Assembly (NCBI GenBank): GCA_002501065.1
Contig: DLRK01000210.1
Span: 32,464-96,463 of the forward strand
DNA length: 64,000 bases
Direction: 5' to 3'
DNA from: Akkermansiaceae bacterium UBA7890
Lineage (GTDB): Bacteria > Verrucomicrobiota > Verrucomicrobiia > Verrucomicrobiales > Akkermansiaceae
A program made the translations under genes and the position numbers. Positions 10,066 to 19,839 of this stretch are shown in pieces; the first letter of the stretch is position 1, and every line of letters begins with the position of its first letter. The notes beneath the pieces were generated by a model. That model did not search any database, was not told where the DNA came from, and was given only the letters and a program-made list of their open reading frames with translations.

Positions 10066-11289
10066 TCACCTGCCTTTCACCGCGAACAGCCTGGTCATTG
10101 TGCGAAGATAGAGATTCCCGTGCGCGATTGCCGGGGTGCTCCGGCAGAGTTCGCCGAGGTCCGTCTGGCCCAGTTCCTGGAATTCATCCGTCGCCGCGAT
10201 ACAGCGCACCACGCCATCGGCATCGACACAGAAGATCTTCTTCCCGTCACTCACGGGCGACCCAAAGTAGGTCGCGCCCCCAATCCGCTCCCGCCAGATC
10301 ACTTTCCCGGTCTGATGATTGACACAGGTCCCAATGCCCTTGTCTTCCCACAGGTAGACCCGGTCTCGAATCACGATCGGGCACGGGATGTGCGGGACAT
10401 TGCGCTCAATCCGCCACACTTCGCTCAACTGGCCGTCCTTGAGCATCATCGCCACGGCGTGCTTCGGTTCGTTGGTGAACCCACAGGTTCCGATGATGAG
10501 ATCGCCCGCCATGACCGGCGAACTGACGGCCCGCTCCTTCTTCTTCAAATTGAACACGCTGACATCGCTCAGGACCTTGCCGCTTTCCGGATCCACTGCG
10601 GTGAAGCCATGCTGCCAATTCGTGAACACCAGGGTTCCGTCCCCGGTTACCACCGGCACCGAGTAACTCAATCGTACGCTCTTGCGCGGAATCTCCCATC
10701 GCTTCTGTCCCGTTTTCTTATCCACCGCCACCAGGCTGCTCTCCCCGTCCTGGTCGTTGTTGACCACCACCAGATCGCCATGAACCATCGGGGAGGCTCC
10801 AAAACCGTGGCCCCCTTTGATCGCCCCGAGGTCCGCCTGCCAGACCTGCTCCCCGGCGTGAGTCAGGGCGGTCAGGGTGAGCTGCTCCTTTGTCCCCCAG
10901 GTAAGGTAGACATTTTCGTTGTCAACTGCCGGCGTTGTTGAGGCCGGAGAATTGAAGCGATGCCCCTTGAACTTCCCGGTCCGGTAGGACTTCTGCCACA
11001 GGATCCTGCCGTCTTTGGCGCTCACCGCGACAACAGTGCGCTCGCTCGTCCTGGGGTCCCCACAGAGCAGGAAGATCCGCTCCCCAACGATTGCTACCGA
11101 ACCATGTCCAACCCCCGGAAGGTCGATCTGCCAGATGAAATCACCGCCCTTCCAACTCGCCGGAATGTCCGCACTCGTCACCACCCCCTCACCATTCCTG
11201 CCGCGGAAACGCGGCCACTCCGGTTCCGCAGCCCATGAGGAAAGGGGCTGGGCGAGAAGAAGGGTGATGGTCCCGAGCATTCGGAGCAT
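10066..11289 (-). CDS. Exported PQQ-like beta-propeller protein
   Basis: This 407-residue protein has an N-terminal signal peptide (MLRMLGTITLLLAQPLSSWA). The mature chain begins with EPEWPRFRGRNGEG, a start seen in many PVC PQQ-like propeller proteins. Repeated blade signatures follow: VVAVSAKDGRILW, LVAVDKKTGQKRW, FTAVDPESGKVL and CVNHQTGKVIW. These match BamB/quinoprotein-type WD-like blades, but I see no clear PQQ-liganding residues or dehydrogenase motif, so an enzyme activity is not supported. It is convergent with the CotH-like gene and divergent from the ThuA/cytochrome gene across 200 bp. A scaffold or periplasmic binding role is the cautious guess. Confidence 0.8.
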   Translation of the reverse strand: MLRMLGTITLLLAQPLSSWAAEPEWPRFRGRNGEGVVTSADIPASWKGGDFIWQIDLPGVGHGSVAIVGERIFLLCGDPRTSERTVVAVSAKDGRILWQKSYRTGKFKGHRFNSPASTTPAVDNENVYLTWGTKEQLTLTALTHAGEQVWQADLGAIKGGHGFGASPMVHGDLVVVNNDQDGESSLVAVDKKTGQKRWEIPRKSVRLSYSVPVVTGDGTLVFTNWQHGFTAVDPESGKVLSDVSVFNLKKKERAVSSPVMAGDLIIGTCGFTNEPKHAVAMMLKDGQLSEVWRIERNVPHIPCPIVIRDRVYLWEDKGIGTCVNHQTGKVIWRERIGGATYFGSPVSDGKKIFCVDADGVVRCIAATDEFQELGQTDLGELCRSTPAIAHGNLYLRTMTRLFAVKGR

Positions 11290-11489
11290 GGCCGGGACGC
11301 TACCTCATCCGTTCCCATAGTCCAACCTGGGATCGATCAAGGGAGCAGTCAAAGGGATCAAGGTATGCCAACTTCGCTTCCAGGTCCTTCAACGGTTTCC
11401 GTGCCTCCACCTCGTCCGAAAATTAGTTCGCAATCCTGAGAGGAAATCCGGACACTTTTTTCCGAAACTCCGGAAACGATGGATCATTC

Positions 11490-14400
11490 GTGAAGTTTTC
11501 TTTTCCATGCCTTTTCGGGGGTGTTCTTTTCCTGGCCTGCTGGTCTTCCCACCTGTCGACGGCTGGTGATCTTGTCAAGGTTCTCATCGTAGATGGCCGG
11601 AACAGTCACGATTGGCGGATCACGACAGATGCCCTGCGCGCCACGCTCAATGCAACCGGCCGGTTCGAGGTATCGGTTTCAACTGCTCCCGGGCAGAAGT
11701 TGTCCGGGGCTCTTCGCCGGCCGGACTCCACGGATCCCCGCGTGCAGTCTGCCTATCAAAAAGCGTTGGAGGCCTGCTCGGCGGCGGGTCGGGTGCTGAA
11801 ACCGGGGACAGAAAAGGCATGGCAGACGTGGAGGCCCGACTTTGACAGCCATGACGTCGTCATCCTGAACTACACTGGCTCCAATTGGCCGGAAAGCGTG
11901 CGATCCTCCTTCGTGGATTACGTGCGCAACGGTGGGGGAGTCTTTCTTGTCCACGGAGCAACCAATGCCTTCCGCAACTGGAAGGAGTATAATGAAATCA
12001 TTGGTCTTGGCTGGCGGCCCGCCCCCTATGGCAGGGCCATCAAGATCGATCCGCAGACCGGGGAAGAATTCCGGGATGAAACAGCCGGGAGTTCCGCTCA
12101 CGGGGCCAGGCATTCCTTCCAGGTGACAGTGCGTAAACCGGATCATCCGGTGATGCAGGGGTTGCCGGAAAAGTGGATGCACGCGCGAGACGAGCTATGC
12201 CACGACATGCGTGGTCCCGCGGAGAATCTGATGGTTCTTTCCTCCGCGTGGTCAGATCGGGAGCAACGAGGCACCGGCAAGCATGAACCCATCACCTGGC
12301 AGGTCACCTATGGCCGGGGTCGGGTCATCGTGACCTCCATGGGCCATTGTTATCATGACGAAAAGTTCTGGGACAGCCTGCACTGCGTTGGTTTCCAGAC
12401 CATCGTGGCCCGCAGTTGCGAGTATCTGGCTACGGGAAAGGTGACCCTGCCGGTTCCCCCGGGGTTTCCCGGGATCGACAGGAGTGCGGTTCTCACGCCC
12501 AGCGCAGTGCCCTGGGGGGAGAAGAAGCAGGTGGAAAGACGGCCGGAAACAGAAGAGCGCACCCACCGGAAGAAAAAGGAGAATCCCTATGCGGTGCTGT
12601 CGCCGGAGGAAGAGGTGGTCACCTTCGAACTGAGTCCGGGATACCGCGCGGAGGTCGCGGCGGCGGAACCGGAGGTTGAAGAACCAGTGTTGACGGTCTT
12701 CGACGGAAACGGAGCAATGTATGTCGCCGAGATGCGCAGTTACATGCAGGACGTGGAAGGGACGGGAACGAAAACCCTCAGGAACGGTCGGATCAAGCGC
12801 CTGGAGGACACTGACGGCGATGGCCGGATGGACAAGGTCACGGTCTTTGTCGACAACCTCAACCTGCCCCGCATGATCCTTCCTCTGGATGACCGGATCC
12901 TCGTTCGCGAGACCGATACGATGGACGTCGTTGCCTGGCGTGACACGGACGGGGATGGTGTCGCGGACCAGTCGACCATCCTCTACCAGCGTGGTCCCCA
13001 CAGCCGGAACGGTCCCAAGACCTCTGTCGAGCATCAGGACTCCGGACTGATCTGGAATCTCGATAACCACATCTACCTTTCCTACAACATGGAGCGCTAC
13101 CGCTTTACCGACGGGAAGTGGAGGACGGAACGGCAGCGGGGGCACTGGACCCAGTGGGGCCTGACCCACGACGACACGGGAAACCTCTACTGGGTGCACA
13201 ACTCGGACCCGGTGACCGGGGCCTGTCTTCATCCGAGATACTGGGCCAACGTAAACCGTCTTGCAGGGCGGGAAATTTTCGGCATTCCGGTGGAGATGGG
13301 GTTCCCCTACGACCCCGGTTTCCGGATGGTGAAAAGCCTCTGCCTGCTCAATGACCGGGGAGGCCAGGTTGCGGCGGTCCGGGGGTTTACCTCCGCCTGC
13401 GGCCAGTCAATCTTCCGGGGCCACGCCCTGCCCTGGGAGAATTACGGGAACCATTTTGTCTGTGATCCCACCATTCATGTCGTGCGCCGCTCGGAGATCA
13501 CCAGGAAAGACGGCCTCGAATTCTTCAGGAAGGCCGAAACGGGAGATGGTGAGTTCCTGCGCTCTTCGGACATCAACTGTCGTTTTATCAACACGGCGAC
13601 CGGACCGGATGGATGCCTCTATGTCACGGACATGTATCGCGGGATTATCCAGGACGCGCCGTGGCTCTCCCCGGGTCCCCGCAAGGCAATCGTGGAAGCT
13701 GGTCTCGACAAGAATATCCAGCACGGTCGCATCTGGCGGATTCGACATGCGGACCACACCCCGGGACCCCGCCCGCGCATGCTCGAGGAGACGACGGTCG
13801 AGCTTGTGCGTCATCTTTCGCATGACAACGGGTGGTGGCGGGACACCGCGCAGAAGCTCATCATCCTGCGTGAGGATCGAGAGGATGTGGTTCCTCTCCT
13901 GAAGGGAGCGGCCCGCTTTGCGAAGAACCCTCTTTACCGGCTTCACGCATTGTGGACCCTGGAAGGGATTGGTCCCCTTCACCGGGAATTCGTGGAGGCT
14001 CTCTACCAGGATCGTGACCCCCGCATCCGGCGGGCTGCGATCCAGGTCGCTGAACGGTGGATCGATGAACCGGTTACGGTTGCAGGTCTCCGTTGTTTCG
14101 CAGGAGAACGGGACGGGCAGGTCGCGCAGCAGCTCGTGCTCACCCTTGGGATGAGTGGCGGGGAATCGCGTCTGGCGGCCGAGGGGTTGATCCAGGAGGT
14201 GGCGCAGCATCATCTCCCCAGTCGCGGGATGATGCTGGCTGCCGGGGTGTCGTTGTGGGGCGGGGAAGATCTTCCTCTCGTCCGGAAGTTGCAGACAGGG
14301 GAACACCCCAATCATGTCATGGGGGCCCAGTGGAAGGCGGTTCTCGCGAACTGGAACCGGGGCATCGACTATCCCAAAGCCATGGAGCCGGATCACAGGC

Positions 14401-14798
14401 GCCTCGTCCGGGATGGTGAAGTGCACTACTTTCGCTCCTGCGTGAGCTGTCATGGACCCGATGGCAAAGGAGTCACGGCGCCGGGTTCGAAGGTGGACCT
14501 GGCCCCGTCCCTGGCCGATTCACCCCGCGTTCGCGGGGCGCCGGGACCACTTGTGTCCGTCCTGCTTAATGGGTTGTCCGGACCGCTCGAGGGCAAGACC
14601 TATCAGGGAGGGTTCATGGCTCCGGCAGCGGCCCTTGGACTGATGAAAGACAGGGATGTCGCCTCGGTGCTGTCCTACCTGCGGTTTCGGTGGGGGCCGG
14701 GTGATCCGGTGAGGGAAAAACAGGTCACAGAAACCCGGGTTGCTAACAGGGACCGGGACAGGCCCTGGACCCAGGCTGAGCTGGAAATCCTGAAGTGA
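11490..14798 (+). CDS. ThuA - PVC-type dehydrogenase - HEAT - cytochrome c fusion
   Basis: This 1,102-residue exported protein starts at GTG 11490 with a signal peptide. Residues about 29-310 are a ThuA-like (trehalose utilisation, glutamine amidotransferase-like) domain with KVLIVDGRNSHDW and GGGVFLVHGATNAF. Residues about 370-750 match the PVC putative membrane-bound dehydrogenase propeller, with DTDGDGRMDKVTVF and VTDMYRGIIQD. A helical HEAT-like stretch (about 770-950) follows. The C-terminus is a cytochrome c domain with one CXXCH heme site (SCVSCHGPDGKG, about residue 987). Families of this architecture are typical of Planctomycetes and Verrucomicrobia and are thought to oxidise sugars in the periplasm; the substrate is unknown. 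The next gene, a Gfo/Idh/MocA oxidoreductase, starts 73 bp downstream and is likely co-transcribed. Confidence 0.85.
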   Translation: MKFSFPCLFGGVLFLACWSSHLSTAGDLVKVLIVDGRNSHDWRITTDALRATLNATGRFEVSVSTAPGQKLSGALRRPDSTDPRVQSAYQKALEACSAAGRVLKPGTEKAWQTWRPDFDSHDVVILNYTGSNWPESVRSSFVDYVRNGGGVFLVHGATNAFRNWKEYNEIIGLGWRPAPYGRAIKIDPQTGEEFRDETAGSSAHGARHSFQVTVRKPDHPVMQGLPEKWMHARDELCHDMRGPAENLMVLSSAWSDREQRGTGKHEPITWQVTYGRGRVIVTSMGHCYHDEKFWDSLHCVGFQTIVARSCEYLATGKVTLPVPPGFPGIDRSAVLTPSAVPWGEKKQVERRPETEERTHRKKKENPYAVLSPEEEVVTFELSPGYRAEVAAAEPEVEEPVLTVFDGNGAMYVAEMRSYMQDVEGTGTKTLRNGRIKRLEDTDGDGRMDKVTVFVDNLNLPRMILPLDDRILVRETDTMDVVAWRDTDGDGVADQSTILYQRGPHSRNGPKTSVEHQDSGLIWNLDNHIYLSYNMERYRFTDGKWRTERQRGHWTQWGLTHDDTGNLYWVHNSDPVTGACLHPRYWANVNRLAGREIFGIPVEMGFPYDPGFRMVKSLCLLNDRGGQVAAVRGFTSACGQSIFRGHALPWENYGNHFVCDPTIHVVRRSEITRKDGLEFFRKAETGDGEFLRSSDINCRFINTATGPDGCLYVTDMYRGIIQDAPWLSPGPRKAIVEAGLDKNIQHGRIWRIRHADHTPGPRPRMLEETTVELVRHLSHDNGWWRDTAQKLIILREDREDVVPLLKGAARFAKNPLYRLHALWTLEGIGPLHREFVEALYQDRDPRIRRAAIQVAERWIDEPVTVAGLRCFAGERDGQVAQQLVLTLGMSGGESRLAAEGLIQEVAQHHLPSRGMMLAAGVSLWGGEDLPLVRKLQTGEHPNHVMGAQWKAVLANWNRGIDYPKAMEPDHRRLVRDGEVHYFRSCVSCHGPDGKGVTAPGSKVDLAPSLADSPRVRGAPGPLVSVLLNGLSGPLEGKTYQGGFMAPAAALGLMKDRDVASVLSYLRFRWGPGDPVREKQVTETRVANRDRDRPWTQAELEILK

Positions 14799-14871
14799 CC
14801 GTTTTGTTGCGGATTGACCCTCTAGCTAGAGTTTTCTTGCGGTCGGGGCTGGATTCGGCAAACAAGGGGGT

Positions 14872-16212
14872 ATGGCTAAGCAAACTTCCTTCAATCGACG
14901 GGGATTCCTCAAGGGTAGCACCGGGGCGGGCCTCCTGATCTGCAGCAGTCGAGTGGCTTTCGGTTATCAGGCCAACGAAAAACTGAACATGGCCTGCATC
15001 GGGGTCGGAGGCCAGGGGGAAGGGAATGTCAGGAATGTTTCCGGCGAGAACGTCGTGGCCGTCTGCGACGTGGATGAGAGGCGGGGAGCGCGCATGTTGC
15101 GGGAACACTCCAAGGCCAGGCACTACAAGGATTTCCGGCGCATGCTTGCCGAAATGGACAAGCAGATCGACGCGGTGGTGGTGTGCACCCCGGACCACAC
15201 CCATGCCGTGGCCGCGGTCGGAGCCATGAAGCAGGGCAAGCACGTTTACTGCGAAAAGCCGTTGACCCGGACGGTGCACGAGGCCCGCATGATGCGCCTG
15301 ACTGCCGCCAAGCACAAGGTGGTGACCCAGATGGGCAACCAGGGTTCGGCGTCGGAAGGCGTGCGCCGCGCCACTGAGTGGGGCGCGGCCGGAACGGTCG
15401 GTCCTGTCCGTGAGGCTTACCTCTGGGTGGGCGATGGCAGCGCGACCATGACCCTTCCCAAGGACACTCCCCCGGTCCCGAAGGAGCTCAACTGGGATCT
15501 CTGGCTTGGTCCTGCCTCCGAGCGCACCTATCATCCCAGCTACCTGCCCTTCATCTGGAGGGGCTGGCGGCATTTCGGCAGCGGCAGCCTCGGGGACATG
15601 GGCTGCCACACCGGAAACTTTCTCTTCCGTTGCCTGGAGCTCGGCAAACTCTGGGAGCCCGCGGCGGGTGGTTCCAGTAATGCCAACCGGATCCGGATCG
15701 AGGGCGAGGCCACCGGGGTGCATGCGGAAGGCTATCCGGCGTCGTGCCGCGTTCACTTCCACATTCCCGCCCGCGGGGACCTTCCGCCGGTCAAGCTGAC
15801 GGTTTCAAGCGGGAAAGAGATGCGTCCGGGGTCGGAACTCCTCCATGGCAAGCAAGCGGGATCCTTCGGGGCCCTGCTCGTTGGCACGAAGGGCAGCATC
15901 TACTCGTCCAACCCCTGGAACACGAGTTCGGAAATACTTTCCAAGAACAAGGGGGCCCTCAAGGAGCCGCCCAGGACTCTCCCCCGGGGCGTGGGCCATC
16001 ATCGCGAGTGGCTCGAGGCCTGCAAGGGCAAGGGGGAGGCCTTCTCCAGCTTTGCGATCGGTGGTCCGCTCACCGAACTGATTCAACTTGCTAACGTGGC
16101 CGGAATTGTGGGAGAGCCCTTCCACTACGATCCCCTGACCGGCGAGATCCCGGACCACCCGGGTGCCAGCGGACTCCTCCACCGTCCCTACCGCAAGGGG
16201 TGGAGCCTCTAG
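14872..16212 (+). CDS. TAT-exported Gfo/Idh/MocA family oxidoreductase
   Basis: This is a 446-residue protein. The N-terminus has a twin-arginine signal (NRRGFLKG, then a hydrophobic stretch), so it is predicted to be folded with its cofactor and exported by Tat. The NAD(P)-binding region starts at LNMACIGVGGQGEGN, and VVVCTPDHTHAVAA and HVYCEKPLTR, the Gfo/Idh/MocA catalytic-lysine signature, are present. Family members oxidise or reduce sugars and inositols. The gene follows the ThuA/dehydrogenase/cytochrome gene on the same strand, which suggests a shared periplasmic carbohydrate pathway. The substrate cannot be read from the sequence. Confidence 0.85.
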   Translation: MAKQTSFNRRGFLKGSTGAGLLICSSRVAFGYQANEKLNMACIGVGGQGEGNVRNVSGENVVAVCDVDERRGARMLREHSKARHYKDFRRMLAEMDKQIDAVVVCTPDHTHAVAAVGAMKQGKHVYCEKPLTRTVHEARMMRLTAAKHKVVTQMGNQGSASEGVRRATEWGAAGTVGPVREAYLWVGDGSATMTLPKDTPPVPKELNWDLWLGPASERTYHPSYLPFIWRGWRHFGSGSLGDMGCHTGNFLFRCLELGKLWEPAAGGSSNANRIRIEGEATGVHAEGYPASCRVHFHIPARGDLPPVKLTVSSGKEMRPGSELLHGKQAGSFGALLVGTKGSIYSSNPWNTSSEILSKNKGALKEPPRTLPRGVGHHREWLEACKGKGEAFSSFAIGGPLTELIQLANVAGIVGEPFHYDPLTGEIPDHPGASGLLHRPYRKGWSL

Positions 16213-16283
16213 ACTGAACGGGTTGGCCTGGACAGCCTCGCGGTCAATGGCACAGGGGGGCGCCGGGGAGGGACGTTCCTGGC

Positions 16284-18419
16284 TTACCAGCTCAGTTTCC
16301 CCCCGATGATGGCGTTGATGCCGGGCTGGTTCACGCCCGAGCCGTGGATGCGGTAGTCCTCATCAGTGATGTTCTCGAGGGCGGCGTTCAGTTCGAGGTT
16401 CTCGGTGACCTGCACCCCGGTGCGGACTGAGGCCACGAGATAACCGGGAGTTCCCCCGGGGGGGATGCGCTGGGTGTCGCCCAGGTCGCGGGCGCTGAGC
16501 TCGTCCTGCCTGGCGGCGGCGGTGATCCGCCCTTCCACCCACCAGCGTTGATCGGGGGAGTCGTAGCGCAGGGCCACGCTGCCCACGAGGGGTGAGAGGC
16601 GGCTGACCGGTGCCTCCACGCCGGGACCACCGAGGAAGGCGGGACTGGTGGTTTCACCATCCTGCCAGGTGAGATGACCGGAGAGGGTGAGGTTCTCGAG
16701 GATGCGCACGGCCGCTTCCAGTTCCAAGCCCACGATTTCGGCTTCCTGGGCGTTGGCAGCCGACACCGTGTTGTCACCCGGGGCGGCGGGCATGCTGATG
16801 ATCAGGTCATCGACCAGGGTGCAGAAGCCGGCCGCTCCCAGGCTCACGGTGTCGTTGGTGAAGCGCGATCCCACCTCGAAGGTCCACGACTTCTCGGGTT
16901 CAAGGTCGAGAGAGCCGAGTTGCTGTTGTCCACTGCGGGAAGTGATGTTGCCGCTGAGATCGTGGGCGTTGGGTGCCCGGAATCCCTGGCTCGCGCCACC
17001 GTAGAGATTCCAGCTGTCGCTGAGCCGGTAGAGGGCGCGGGCATTGAAGACCATGTTGGTCCAGTCGTCGCGGGCGGAGTTGTCGACTCCGTGGGCAGGA
17101 TCCCAGACCTTCCCGAGATCAGCCTCGGCGTGGGTCAGGCGGGCGCCCACGGTGGCTTCCAGGTTCCCGGTGACGGGACGGCGCAACTGGGCGAAGGCTC
17201 CGAAGAGATGGTAGGTCGAATCGTCGGCCACCGGTCGGCGGCTGCGGGGATCACGGCCGGTGCGGGTGCCGGCGGAGTCGATTTCATCCCGGTAGTAGTC
17301 GAGTCCGTAGACCAGGTTTCCACCGAGCAATGCGCTCTCGAGCTGGACATTGATTCCGTAGGTGTCCACGTCGATGACCTGGTCCCGGATATCGGCGGGG
17401 CTGCGGTTCTGGAACTCGCTGTCCTGGGAGCGCTGGAAGGAGAGGGTGGCGCTGTAGTTCTGCACCGGTCCATCCTGCAATTCGCCGGCGATCTTGAGAT
17501 AGGTGAGGCTGCGTTCCTGGTCGTAGATCCGGACCGGGAAGGATCCTGTCGTGGTGCCGTTCCAGGGGGTGTCATTGAAGATGGTGCTGTGCCACCGCCA
17601 GACATCGTCCTGGTCGAGATGCTGGTGTGTAAGGGTGACCGTGGTGCCGGGATTGAGAAGAGCCTCGACCTTGAGATCGAGATTCTGTTCCGGGTAGCCG
17701 GTGTTTTTCATTCGTCCTACTCCGCTGTCCCGGAGGTCGCCAAAATCTTTCCCGGTCACCCCGAGGGAGGCCCCCCACACCCCGCCCTCACCAAAGCGGG
17801 TCTCAAGGCGACCGACGTGGCTGCTGCTGTTGGTGTCGAAGCGGTATTGGGCACTTCCCCGGTGGAACCACCCCGGATCGGCGTTGAGGAATCCAGTCCC
17901 GGCGGAGAGGATGTTCATGGTGCCGCCCAGGGCGTCGCTGCCATACTGCACGGACCCCTGGCTGCGGACCAGTTCGAGGCGGTCCATGGAGAACCCGTCC
18001 ACGGTGTTCCAGTATTGGACCGGACCGCTGCGGTAGGTGCTGTTGTTGATGCGTATTCCGTCGACGAGAAGAAGGTTCTGCCGTCCGGTGAAGCCACGGA
18101 TGAAGGGACTGCCGTGCCCGTGGGTGGTCTTCTGAACCATCACCCCGGGAGTGTTGGTGAGAGCCTCGGGAATGGTCCGATAGCCCTGCTGCTGGAACTG
18201 TTCGGCGGTGACCACCCCGATGGAGCTCATGGACTGCAGGGAGTCCTCATCAGTCCGGCTGGCCGTCACGACGGTCTCCGGCAGGAGAAGGGTTTCCGCC
18301 GCCCGCAGCCGGGGAGTTGGAGCCGCGGACCAGAACGAGACGGTCAGGACCACGCAGATTGCTGTCTTCGGAAACCTGGGGGAGAGGTTTCGGATGCGAA
18401 CAGGCAGCAGGTGATGCAT
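16284..18419 (-). CDS. TonB-dependent outer-membrane receptor
   Basis: The protein is about 711 residues from ATG 18419; the frame continues up to a TTG at 18455, which is less attractive. A hydrophobic signal region (KTAICVVLTVSFWSA) precedes the plug domain, with a TonB-box-like stretch near ETVVTASRTDEDS and plug motifs GVMVQKTTHGHGSPFIRGF and LLVDGIRINNSTYRSG. A 22-strand-type barrel follows and ends in a terminal aromatic (GGKLSW), the usual BAM recognition. It imports a scarce ligand using TonB energy; BtuB/CirA-like plug features hint at a metal chelate or vitamin, but the substrate is not determinable. It lies 112 bp downstream of a two-component pair on the same strand, so it may be their target. 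Confidence 0.85.
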   Translation of the reverse strand: MHHLLPVRIRNLSPRFPKTAICVVLTVSFWSAAPTPRLRAAETLLLPETVVTASRTDEDSLQSMSSIGVVTAEQFQQQGYRTIPEALTNTPGVMVQKTTHGHGSPFIRGFTGRQNLLLVDGIRINNSTYRSGPVQYWNTVDGFSMDRLELVRSQGSVQYGSDALGGTMNILSAGTGFLNADPGWFHRGSAQYRFDTNSSSHVGRLETRFGEGGVWGASLGVTGKDFGDLRDSGVGRMKNTGYPEQNLDLKVEALLNPGTTVTLTHQHLDQDDVWRWHSTIFNDTPWNGTTTGSFPVRIYDQERSLTYLKIAGELQDGPVQNYSATLSFQRSQDSEFQNRSPADIRDQVIDVDTYGINVQLESALLGGNLVYGLDYYRDEIDSAGTRTGRDPRSRRPVADDSTYHLFGAFAQLRRPVTGNLEATVGARLTHAEADLGKVWDPAHGVDNSARDDWTNMVFNARALYRLSDSWNLYGGASQGFRAPNAHDLSGNITSRSGQQQLGSLDLEPEKSWTFEVGSRFTNDTVSLGAAGFCTLVDDLIISMPAAPGDNTVSAANAQEAEIVGLELEAAVRILENLTLSGHLTWQDGETTSPAFLGGPGVEAPVSRLSPLVGSVALRYDSPDQRWWVEGRITAAARQDELSARDLGDTQRIPPGGTPGYLVASVRTGVQVTENLELNAALENITDEDYRIHGSGVNQPGINAIIGGKLSW

Positions 18420-18531
18420 TCCGGGGACGGTGGCCACGGGCGCCTGGGAAGACAAGGTGTTCGAGACAGCGTGCCCCCGGTATTTGAATCGGGCTCAGGT
18501 TTTGCGCAGTTGCTGACCACGAACTGAGCAG

Positions 18532-19830
18532 TCAGGAATTCTGCAGGCGGCGTCGCAGGGTGGTCCGGTTGGCGTGGAGAGCGGAGGCCAGGCGGGCCAG
18601 CTTGCCGTCATAGCGATCAAGCAGGCGGCGGATAAGGGTGGCTTCAAGGGTTTCGGCAAGATCACGGTAAACCGTCTCTTCCTCTTCCTGGAGGCGGGAA
18701 TCGAGCCAGCTGTCGAGGGCCTGCACGAGGAGGGCAGGTGCCTGCTCGTCGACGGCGGAGGTCTCGTTCCGGAGGTAATCCGGGAGGTCGCTTTCCTCGA
18801 TGGCAGCCGCACCGGAATTCACAGTCAGGGCGAAGGCGATGGAGTTGCGCAACTCGCGAAGGTTGCCGGGCCAGTCATGGGTCATGAGCCGGCCGAGGGC
18901 CGCCTCGGTGATGCCGAGGTTGCGGTCCGGGACAAGCTGACCGATGAAGTAGGAGACCAGGGCCGGAAGATCCTCCATGCGGTCGGAGAGTGGCGGCAGG
19001 CGAACCTCCAGGACCTGGAGACGGTAGAAGAGGTCACTCCGGAAGTTTTCCGCACCCACCAGCCCGCGCAGGTCCTCGTGGGTGGTGGCGATGAGGCGGG
19101 GGAACACCCCCTCCGTTCCCGCCTCGATCTGGCGGACGAGCTCGGCCTGTCCTTCATTGTCGAGGGAGGCCACCTCCTCCAGGATGAGGACCCCCTTGTT
19201 GGCCTGCTGGAGGGCGGCATTCAGTTCCCCGCTGGTGGTGGAAGGTCCGATCACAAGAGTTTCCGCCGGGCCACTCCGCATGCTGTTGCTCTGGATGAGC
19301 CGGGCCGCGTGGGACTTGCCGGTGCCGGTAGCCCCACGCACCAGAACGGGATCATCGGAGGCACAGGAGTGGGCGATTTGCTGGAAGACCGGCCGCATGC
19401 TGGGAGCGGCACCGAGAAAGGCCACGGTTTCGGGAGCGGGAGCGGCCGGATCCGGTTGGCGGCGGTTCGGTTTGACGACCCGGCGCAGGACGGACTGGAA
19501 CTCATCAAAGTCGAGGGGTTTGGGAAGGAAGTCGATCACGCCCAGTTTGCGGGCGGCGATCGTATTCTGGATCTCGCCGTGGGCGGTGATGACGATGGTG
19601 GGAGGCCTGTTTTCCGGGGGAAGGGACTCCAGGAACTCCAGGCCATTCTGATCCGGCAGGCCTATGTCGAGGATCATGGCCTCGTAGTTCGTGGGCGAGT
19701 CGAGGTGCCGACGCGCCTGGGCTGCGGTGGGGGCCAGGTCGCTGTCGACGCTGGCCTGACGGACTGCGGCGGCGAGAGCCAGGGCCAGGGCGTGTTCGTC
19801 TTCGACGATGAGAACGCGGGGAAGGTTCAT
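18532..19830 (-). CDS. NtrC-type response regulator with degenerate AAA+ domain
   Basis: The 432 residues have the order receiver, AAA+, Fis-type HTH. The receiver (1-120) keeps the phospho-Asp in MILDIGLPDQNG and the Lys in FLPKPLDF. The AAA+ core has Walker A GATGTGKS, a Walker B-like VLILEEV (usually LDE) and the RSDLFYRLQVLEVRLPPL segment. The sigma-54 contact motif GAFTGA and the preceding ELFGHE are absent, replaced by a short STTSGELNAALQQANKG. The C-terminus (about 385-432) is a Fis-like helix-turn-helix ending LHANRTTLRRRLQNS. It probably binds DNA when phosphorylated, but classical sigma-54 activation looks unlikely. The cognate kinase gene ends 9 bp upstream. Confidence 0.85.
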   Translation of the reverse strand: MNLPRVLIVEDEHALALALAAAVRQASVDSDLAPTAAQARRHLDSPTNYEAMILDIGLPDQNGLEFLESLPPENRPPTIVITAHGEIQNTIAARKLGVIDFLPKPLDFDEFQSVLRRVVKPNRRQPDPAAPAPETVAFLGAAPSMRPVFQQIAHSCASDDPVLVRGATGTGKSHAARLIQSNSMRSGPAETLVIGPSTTSGELNAALQQANKGVLILEEVASLDNEGQAELVRQIEAGTEGVFPRLIATTHEDLRGLVGAENFRSDLFYRLQVLEVRLPPLSDRMEDLPALVSYFIGQLVPDRNLGITEAALGRLMTHDWPGNLRELRNSIAFALTVNSGAAAIEESDLPDYLRNETSAVDEQAPALLVQALDSWLDSRLQEEEETVYRDLAETLEATLIRRLLDRYDGKLARLASALHANRTTLRRRLQNS

Positions 19831-19839
19831 GGGTGAGTT

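Noticed and set aside
11459..11476. TTTCCG/CGGAAA inverted repeat just upstream of the ThuA fusion gene
   Set aside because: Only six base pairs with a six-base loop; too weak to call an operator or attenuator.
16674..18527. 617-codon open frame antisense to the TonB receptor
   Set aside because: The composition is Val/Gly/Glu-rich shadow sequence without domains; the receptor on the other strand is clear.
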